From Phytoseiulus persimilis (lineage: Eukaryota; Arthropoda; Arachnida; Mesostigmata; Phytoseiidae): DNA of 64,000 nt. A program made the position numbers and the translations under genes. The notes below the pieces were generated by a model that ran no database searches, was not told where the DNA came from, and saw only the letters and a list, made by a program, of their open reading frames with translations. This document shows positions 57,546-64,000 of this stretch, one piece after another (position 1 is the first letter of the stretch; every line of letters begins with the position of its first letter). The DNA is taken from the NCBI GenBank assembly GCA_037576195.1, contig CM075101.1, positions 31,744,001-31,808,000 on the forward strand, written 5' to 3'.

Positions 57546-60500
57546 GTCTTAGCCTTAAGCTAATGTATGCTTGTGGAATTTAGTTTTGGGCTAAGGCATG
57601 CTTCTGAAATTTAGTCTTAGCTTTGAGCTAATGTATGCTTCTGAAATTTAGTCTTAGCCTGAAGCTAATGTATGCTTGTGGAGTTCAGCCTTGAGCTAAT
57701 GCATGCTTGTGGAATTTAGTTTTGGGCTAAGGCAAGCTTCTGAAATTTAGTCTTAGCGTTGAGCTAATGTATGCTTCTGAAAATTTAGTCTTAGCGTTGA
57801 GCTAATGTATGCTTGTGGAATTTAGTTTTGGGCTAAGGCATGCTTCTGAAATTTGGTCTTAGCGTTGAGCTAATGTATGCTTCTGAAAATTTAGTCTTAG
57901 CGTTGAGCTAATGTATGCTTGTGGAATTTAGTCTTAGGCTAAGGCATGCTTCTGAAAATTAGCCTCAGCCTTGAGCTAAGGTTGGCTGTTTTCGAAATTT
58001 AGTCTCAGCCTTGAGCTGATGTATGCTTCTGAAAATTCGTCTCAGGCTAATGTATGCTTGTGGAATTTAGTCTTAAGCTAAGGCATGCTTCTGAAACTTA
58101 GTCTTAGGCTAAGGCATGCTTCTGAAATTTAGTCTTAGCGTTGAGCTAATGAATGCTTGTGGAATTTAGTCTTGGGCTAAGGCATGCTTCTGGAATTTAG
58201 TCTTAGCTTTGAGCTCATGTATGCTTGTGGAATTCAGTCTTGGGCTAAGGCATGCTTCTGAAATTTAGTCTTAGCTCTGAGCTAATGTATGCTTCTGAAA
58301 TTTAGTCTTAGCGTTGAGCTAACGTATGCTTCTGAAATTCAGTCTTAGCGTTGAGCTAATGTATGCTTGTGGAATTTAGTCTTAGGCTTAGGCATGCTTC
58401 TGAAAATTAGCCTCAGTCTTGAGCTAAGGTTGGCTGTTTTCGAAATTTAGTCTTAGCCTTGAGCTGATGTATGCTTCTGAAAATTCGCCTTAGGCTAATG
58501 TATGCTTCTAAAATTTAGTCTTAGGCTGAGGCATGCTTCTGAAATTTAGTCTTAGCGTTGAGCTAATGTATGCTTGTGGAATTTAGTCTTGGGCTAAGGC
58601 ATGCTCCTGAAATTTGGTCTTAGCGTTGAGCTAATGTATGCTTGTGGAATTTAGTCTTGGGCTAAAGCATGCTCCTGAAATTCAGCCTTAGCGTTGAGCT
58701 AATGTATGCTTGTGGAATTTAGTCTTGGGCTAAGGCATGCTTCTGAAATTCAGTCTTAGCTTTGAGCTAATGTATGCTTCTGAAATTTAGTCTTAGCCTT
58801 AAGCTAATGTATGCTTGTGGAATTTAGTCTTGGGCTAAGGCATGCTTCTGAAATTTAGTCTTAGCTTTGAGCTCATGTATGCTTCTGAAATTTAGTCTTG
58901 GCTTTGAGCTAATGTATGCTTGTGGAATTTAGTCTTGGGCTGAGGCATGCTTCTGAAATTTAGTCTTAGCTTTGAGCTAATGTATGCTTCTGAAATTTAG
59001 TCTTAGCGTTGAGCTAATGTATGCTTGTGGAATTAAGTCTTAGGCTGAGGCATGCTTCTGAAATTTAGTCTTAGCTTTGAGCTAATGTATGCTTGTGGAA
59101 TTCGGTCTTAAGCTAAGGCATGCTTCTGAAATTTAGTCTTAGTTTTGAGTTAATGTATGCTTCTGAAATTTAGTCTTAGCCCTAAGCTAATGTATGCTCG
59201 TGGAATTTAGTCTTGGGCTAAAGCATGCTTCTGAAATTTAGTCTTAGCTTTGAGCTAACGTATGCTTCTGAAATTTAGTCTTAGCGTTGAGCTAATGTAT
59301 GCTTGTTGAATTTAGTTTTGGGCTAAGGCATGCTTCTGAAATTTAGTCTTAGCTTTGAGCTAATGTATGCTTCTGAAATTTAGTCTTAGCGTTGAGCTAA
59401 TGTATGCTTGTGGAATTTAGTCTTAGGCTAAGGCATGCTTCTGAAAATTAGCCTCAGCCTTGAGCTAAGGTTGGCTGTTTCCGAAATTTAGTCTTAGCCT
59501 TGAGCTAATGTATGCTTCTGAAAATTCGCCTCAGGCTAATGTATGCTTGTGGAATTTAGTCTTAAGCTAAGGCATGCTTCTGAAACTTAGTCTCAGGCTA
59601 AGGCATGCTTCTGGAATTTAGTCTTACCGTTGAGCTAATGTATGCTTGTGGAATTTAGTCTTGGGCTAAGGCATGCTTCTGAAATTTAGTCTTAGCTTTG
59701 AGCTTATGTATGCTTCTGAAATTTGGTCTTAGCGTTGAGCTAATGTATGCTTGTGGAATTTAGTCTCAGGCTGAGGCATGCTTCTGAATATTCGCCTCAG
59801 GCTGAGGCTTGCTCCTGAAATTTAGTCTTAGCTTCGAGCTAATGTATGCTTGTGGAATTTAGTCTTAGGCAGAGGCATGCTTCTGAAATTTAGTCTTAGC
59901 TTTGAGCTAATGTATGCTTGTGGAATTCAGTCTTGGGCTAAGGCATGCTTCTGAAATTTAGTCTTAGCTTTGAGCTAATGTATGCTTCTGAAATTTAGTC
60001 TTAGCGTTGAGCTAATGTATGCTTGTGGAATTTAGTCTTAGGCTTAGGCATGCTTCTGAAAATTAGCCTCAGCCTTGAGCTAAGGTTGGCTGTTTTCGAA
60101 ATTTAGTCTTAGCCTTGAGCTGATGTATGCTTCTGAAAATTCGCCTCAGGCTAATGTATGCTTCTGAAATTTAGTCTTAGGCTAAGGCATGCTTCTGAAA
60201 TTTAGTCTTAGGCTAAGGCATGCTTCTGAAATTTAGTCTTAGCGTTGAGCTAATGTATGCTTGTGGAATTTAGTCTTGGGCTAAGGCATGCTCCTGAAAT
60301 TTAGTCTTAGCGTTGAGCTAATGTATGCTTGTGGAATTTAGTCTTGGGCTGAGGCATGCTTCCTAAATTTAGTCTTGGCGTTGAGCTAATGTACGCTTGT
60401 GGAATTTAGTTTTGGGCTAAGGCATGCTTCTGAAATTCAGTCTTAGCTTTGAGCTAATGTGTGCTTCTGAAATTTAGTCTTAGCCTTAAGCTAATGTATG

Positions 60501-63411
60501 CTTGTGGAATTAAGTTTTGGGCTAAGGCATGCTTCTGAAATTTAGTCTTAGCTTTGAGCTCATGTATGCTTCTGTAATTTAGTCTTAGCTTTGAGCTAAT
60601 GTATGCTTGTGGAATTTAGTATTGGGCTAAGGCATGCTTCTGAAATTTAGTCTTAGCGTTGAGCTAATGTATGCTTGTGGAATTTAGTCTTGGGCTAAGG
60701 CATGCTTCTGAAATTCAGTCTTAGCTTTGAGCTAATGTATGCTTCTGAAATTTCGCCTCAGGCTAATGTATGCTTGTGGAATTTAGTCTTAAGCTAAGGC
60801 ATGCTTCTGAAACTTAGTCTCAGGCTAGATCATGCTTCTGAAATTTAGTCTTACCGTTGAGCTAATGTATGCTTGTGGAGTTTAGTCTTGGGCTAAGGCA
60901 TGCTTCTGAAATTTAGTCTTAGCTTTGAGCTTATGTATGCTTCTGCAATTTAGTCTTAGCGTTGAGCTAATGTATGCTTGTGGAATTTAGTCTCAGGCTG
61001 AGGCATGCTTCTGAATATTCGCCTCAGGCTGAGGCTTGCTCCTGAAATTCAGTCTTAGCTTCGAGCTAATGTATGCTTGTGGAATTTAGTCTTAGGCAGA
61101 GGCATGCTTCTGAAATTTAGTCTTAGCTTTGAGCTAATGTATGCTTGTGGAATTCAGTCTTGGGCTAAGGCATGCTTCTGAAATTTAGTCTTAGCTTTGA
61201 GCTAATGTATGCTTCTGAAATTTAGTCTTAGCGTTGAGCTAATGTATGCTTGTGGAATTTAGTCTTAGGCTAAGGCATGCTTCTGAAAATTAGCCTCAGC
61301 CCTGAGCTAAGGTTGGCTGTTTTCGAAATTTAGTCTTAGCCTTGAGCTGATGTATGCTTCTGAAAATTCGCCTCAGGCTAATGTATGCTTCTGAAATTTA
61401 GTCTTAGGCTAAGGCATGCTTCTGAAATTTAGTCTTAGGCTAAGGCATGCTTCTGAAATTTAGTCTTAGGCTAAGGCATGCTTCTGAAATTTAGTCTTAG
61501 GCTAAGGCATGCTTCTGAAATTTAGTCTTAGGCTAAGGCATGCTTCTGAAATTTAGTCTTAGCGTTGAGCTAATGTATGCTTGTGGAATTTAGTCTTGGG
61601 CTAAGGCATGCTCCTGGAATTTAGTCTTAGCGTTGAGCTAATGTATGCTTGCGGAATTTAGTCTTGGGCTGAGGCATGCTTCCTAAATTTAGTCTTAGCG
61701 TTGAGCTAATGTTCGCTTGTGGAATTTAGTCTTAGCCTTAAGCTAATGTATGCTTGTGGAATTTAGTTTTGGGCTAAGGCATGCTTCTGAAATTTAGTCT
61801 TAGCTTTGAGCTCATGTATGCTTCTGTAATTTAGTCTTAGCTTTGAGCTAATGTATGCTTGTGGAATTTAGTCTTGGGCTAAGGCATGCTTCTGAAATTC
61901 AGTCTTAGCTTTGAGCTAATGTATGCTTCTGAAATTTAGTCTTAGCCTTAAGCTAATGTATGCTTGTGGAATTTAGTTTTGGGCTAAGGCATGCTTCTGA
62001 AATTTAGTCTTAGCTTTGAGCTCATGTATGCTTCTGTAATTTAGTCTTAGCTTTGAGCTAATGTATGCTTGTGGAATTTAGTCTTGGGCCAAGGCATGCT
62101 TCTGAAATTTAGTCTTAGCGTTGAGCTAATGTATGCTTGTGGAATTTAGTCTTGGGCTAAGGCATGCTTCTGAAATTCAGTCTTAGCTTTGAGCTAATGT
62201 ATGCTTCTGAAATTTCGTCTTAGCCTTAAGCTAATGTATGCTTGTGGAATTTAGTCTTAGGCTGAGGCATGCTTCTGAAATTTAGTCTCAGCTTTGAGCT
62301 AATGTATGCTTCTGAAATTTGGTCTTAGCCTTAAGCTAATGTATGCTTGTGGAATTTAGTCTTGGGCTAAGGCATGCTTCTGAAATTCAGTCTTAGCTTT
62401 GAGCTAATGTATGCTTCTGAAATTTAGTCTTAGCCTTAAGCTAATGTATGCTTGTGGAATTTAGCCTTGAGCTAATGTATGCTTGTGGAATTTAGTCTTG
62501 GGCTAAGGCATGCTTCTGAAATTTAGTTTTAGCTTTGAGCTAATGTATGCTTCTGAAATTTAGTCTTAGCCTGAAGCTAATGTATGCTTGTGGAGTTCAG
62601 CCTTGAGCTAATGCATGCTTGTGGAATTTAGTTTTGGGCTAAGGCAAGCTTCTGAAATTTAGTCTTAGCGTTGAGCTAATGTATGCTTCTGAAAATTCAG
62701 TCTTAGCGTTGAGCTAATGTATGCTTGTGGAATTTAGTTTTGGGCTAAGGCATGCTTCTGAAATTTGGTCTTAGCGTTGAGCTAATGTATGCTTCTGAAA
62801 ATTTAGTCTTAGCGTTGAGCTAATGTATGCTTGTGGAATTCAGTCTTAGGCTAAGGCATGCTTCTGAAAATTAGCCTCAGCCTTGAGCTAAGGTTACCTG
62901 TTTTCGAAATTTAGTCTCAGCCTTGAGCTGATGTATGCTTCTGAAAATTCGTCTCAGGCTAATGTATGCTTGTGGAATTTAGTCTTAAGCTAAGGCATGC
63001 TTCTGAAACTTAGTCTTAGGCTAAGGCATGCTTCTGAAATTTAGTCTTAGCGTTGAGCTAATGTATGCTTCAGGAATTTAGTCTTGGGCTAAGGCATGCT
63101 TCTGAAATTTAGTCTTAGCTTTGAGCTTATGTATGCTTCTGAAATTTAGTCTTAGCGTCGAGCTAATGTATGCTTGTGGAATTTAGTCTCAGGCTGAGGC
63201 ATGCTTCTGAAAATTCGCCTCAGGCTGAGGCTTGCTCCTGAAATTTAGTCTTAGCTTTGAGCTAATGTATGCTTATGGAATTTAGTCTTAGGCTGAGGCA
63301 TGCTTCTGAAATTTAGTCTCAGCTTTGAGCTAATGTATGCTTCTGAAATTTAGTCTCAGCCTCAAGCTAATGTATGCTTGTGGAATTTAGTCTTGGGCTA
63401 AGGCATGCTTC
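57546..63411. repeat. 8,466-bp higher-order repeat, copy B (incomplete)
   Basis: Continues from copy A until the array is cut at the N at 63412. It contains one additional 31-bp monomer in the homogeneous run at about 61395-61555. Confidence 0.8.
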
Positions 63412-63412
63412 N
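63412..63412. other. Single-N scaffold join
   Basis: One N separates a monomer cut in mid-unit from unrelated single-copy coding sequence, so adjacency is not proven. Confidence 0.9.
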
Positions 63413-63413
63413 C

Positions 63414-64000
63414 ACGGCCATTCCAGCCCTCAAGTTACCTCCGATGCCGAATATTGCTGGCATAAAAGCACCCCTTTTGCCAACTCCTGAAACACCAGCC
63501 AGAAAAGCCACGCCTCCTCCCTCAAGCAGTTTACCTGTGTTCCCAGTATTCAAAAGTCCTACTCCGAATGGAAACGGAGTAGAACACGGTCTGATCTTCA
63601 AGATTTCGGGCCTCAACGAGCTCCCCAACTACAGCGACGTGAAACACTTCTTCTTCGGTGTGAATCTGCTGCCGGGGGCAGTGAAACTCATTTGGGACGG
63701 ACCCTACCCGACCCTGTACTTGAGTGTGAAAGATTCGCACGACGGGAAGCTTGTGTCTAGTTTGAACGGTGAAATGCTTGGGAGGAGCAGGCTAAAGATT
63801 GAAGCTTGTGACAAGAGCGAGTTCCAGAAAGGGGAAGACTTCTATGTTGGCACGGCACTTCAAGCGGAATCCATAAGGTTCAATCGAGCCGGACGCGGGC
63901 TCATCCTCGGTGGACGGGCGAAACCAGTGGATCAAGATCTCGTCGTCGTCGTTACTGGCGCGCCCTCTGACGTCACTGAAGCCGATGTACGCATCTTCTT
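63414..64000 (+). CDS. RRM-domain RNA-binding protein, RBM12/SWAN-like (partial exon)
   Basis: One frame is open across the whole segment (195 codons) and runs off the window. It starts with a Pro-rich linker (IPALKLPPMP...). An RRM-like domain follows: a beta-1 strand LIFKISGL, a helix DVKHFFFGVNLL, GAVKLIW, then LNGEMLGRSRLKIEACDKSEFQ. A second RRM begins near the end (VVVVTGAP...EADVRIFF). The D-V-x-x-F-F helix start, the HFFxG pattern and the K-S-E-F-Q after the domain resemble the N-terminal RRM of RBM12 (SWAN). The RRM core residues are the degenerate type found in that family. RBM12-family proteins bind RNA in the nucleus. Upstream and downstream exons are missing. RBM12 identity is a family-level inference from memory. 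Confidence 0.6.

Larger units (their letters stand above)
23512..63411. repeat. Satellite array (~39.9 kb) of 38/32-bp related monomers
   Basis: Uninterrupted tandem repeats all in one orientation. Two main monomer classes alternate. A ~38-bp class contains GAGCTAATGTATGCTT. A ~31/32-bp class contains GGGCTAAGGCATGCTTCTG and lacks about 6 bp. Each shares the linker GGAATTTAGTCTT or TGAAATTTAGTCTT. Rarer variants include one with AGCTAAGGTTGGCTG and one with TTCGCCTCAGGCT. Stops in TTTAGTC and GCTAATG recur, and no open frame of 60 codons or more is present in any frame. Roughly 1,100 or more monomers would fit. There is no gene, no transposon and no unique spacer inside. It is probably heterochromatin (pericentromeric or similar); its chromosomal position is unknown. 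Confidence 0.95.

Noticed and set aside
23512-63411. CRISPR-like direct repeats
   Set aside because: Repeats are contiguous variants of one another with no unique spacers, no cas genes, and the genome is animal.
23512-63411. Arthropod telomere repeat (TTAGG)n
   Set aside because: TTAGG occurs singly within some monomers (CTTAGGCT) but never in tandem.

Overview
The window is animal nuclear DNA. It contains a spliced fibrillar collagen with a VWC domain and a COLFI propeptide, two copies of a spliced GPALPP1 gene, a C2H2 zinc-finger exon, an R1-type non-LTR retrotransposon fragment with a poly(A) tail, and about 40 kb of tandem satellite. Introns are short (about 65-250 bp) with GT-AG ends. 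An arthropod is my best guess, because R1-like LINEs are common there and the genes are compact, but the sequence does not settle the species. The assembly is a scaffold: there is a 56-N gap at 6940-6995 and a single N at 63412.

Layout. 1-1763: low-complexity CAT/ATG-rich, apparently non-coding, probably an intron of the zinc-finger gene. 1764-2286: zinc-finger gene exon(s), minus strand. 1956-6939: arm 1 of a ~5 kb inverted repeat, holding GPALPP1 (plus) and the 3' end of the collagen gene (minus). 6940-6995: gap. 6996-10940: no supported gene. 11059-17238: complete 17-exon collagen gene (plus). 15877-20855: arm 2 of the inverted repeat, i.e. the collagen 3' end, GPALPP1 (minus), and the start of the zinc-finger gene, cut off inside an exon. 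20856-23511: 5'-truncated, frameshifted R1-like LINE. 23512-63411: satellite array. 63413-64000: partial RRM-protein exon.

Reading the exons out by hand gave closed, phase-consistent models. The collagen is 4494 nt of CDS (1497 aa) with exactly 338 uninterrupted Gly-X-Y triplets in the main helix. GPALPP1 is 969 nt (322 aa). Both are intact, and both GPALPP1 copies are open. The collagen and GPALPP1 are tail to tail with about 250 bp between their stops. The two inverted arms carry different ~200-240 bp insertions and scattered substitutions, so they look like two haplotypes (or a diverged duplication). The arrangement is most simply explained by one haplotype contig being placed backwards next to the other.

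The satellite is the most unusual part. Related monomers of about 38 and 32 bp, all in one orientation, are organised into higher-order duplications of 5,516 bp and 8,466/8,497 bp, with shorter re-duplicated blocks. Monomers carry a recurrent dyad, TTAGCT-TTG-AGCTAA, and other hairpin-forming variants. I did not find a new protein-coding system.
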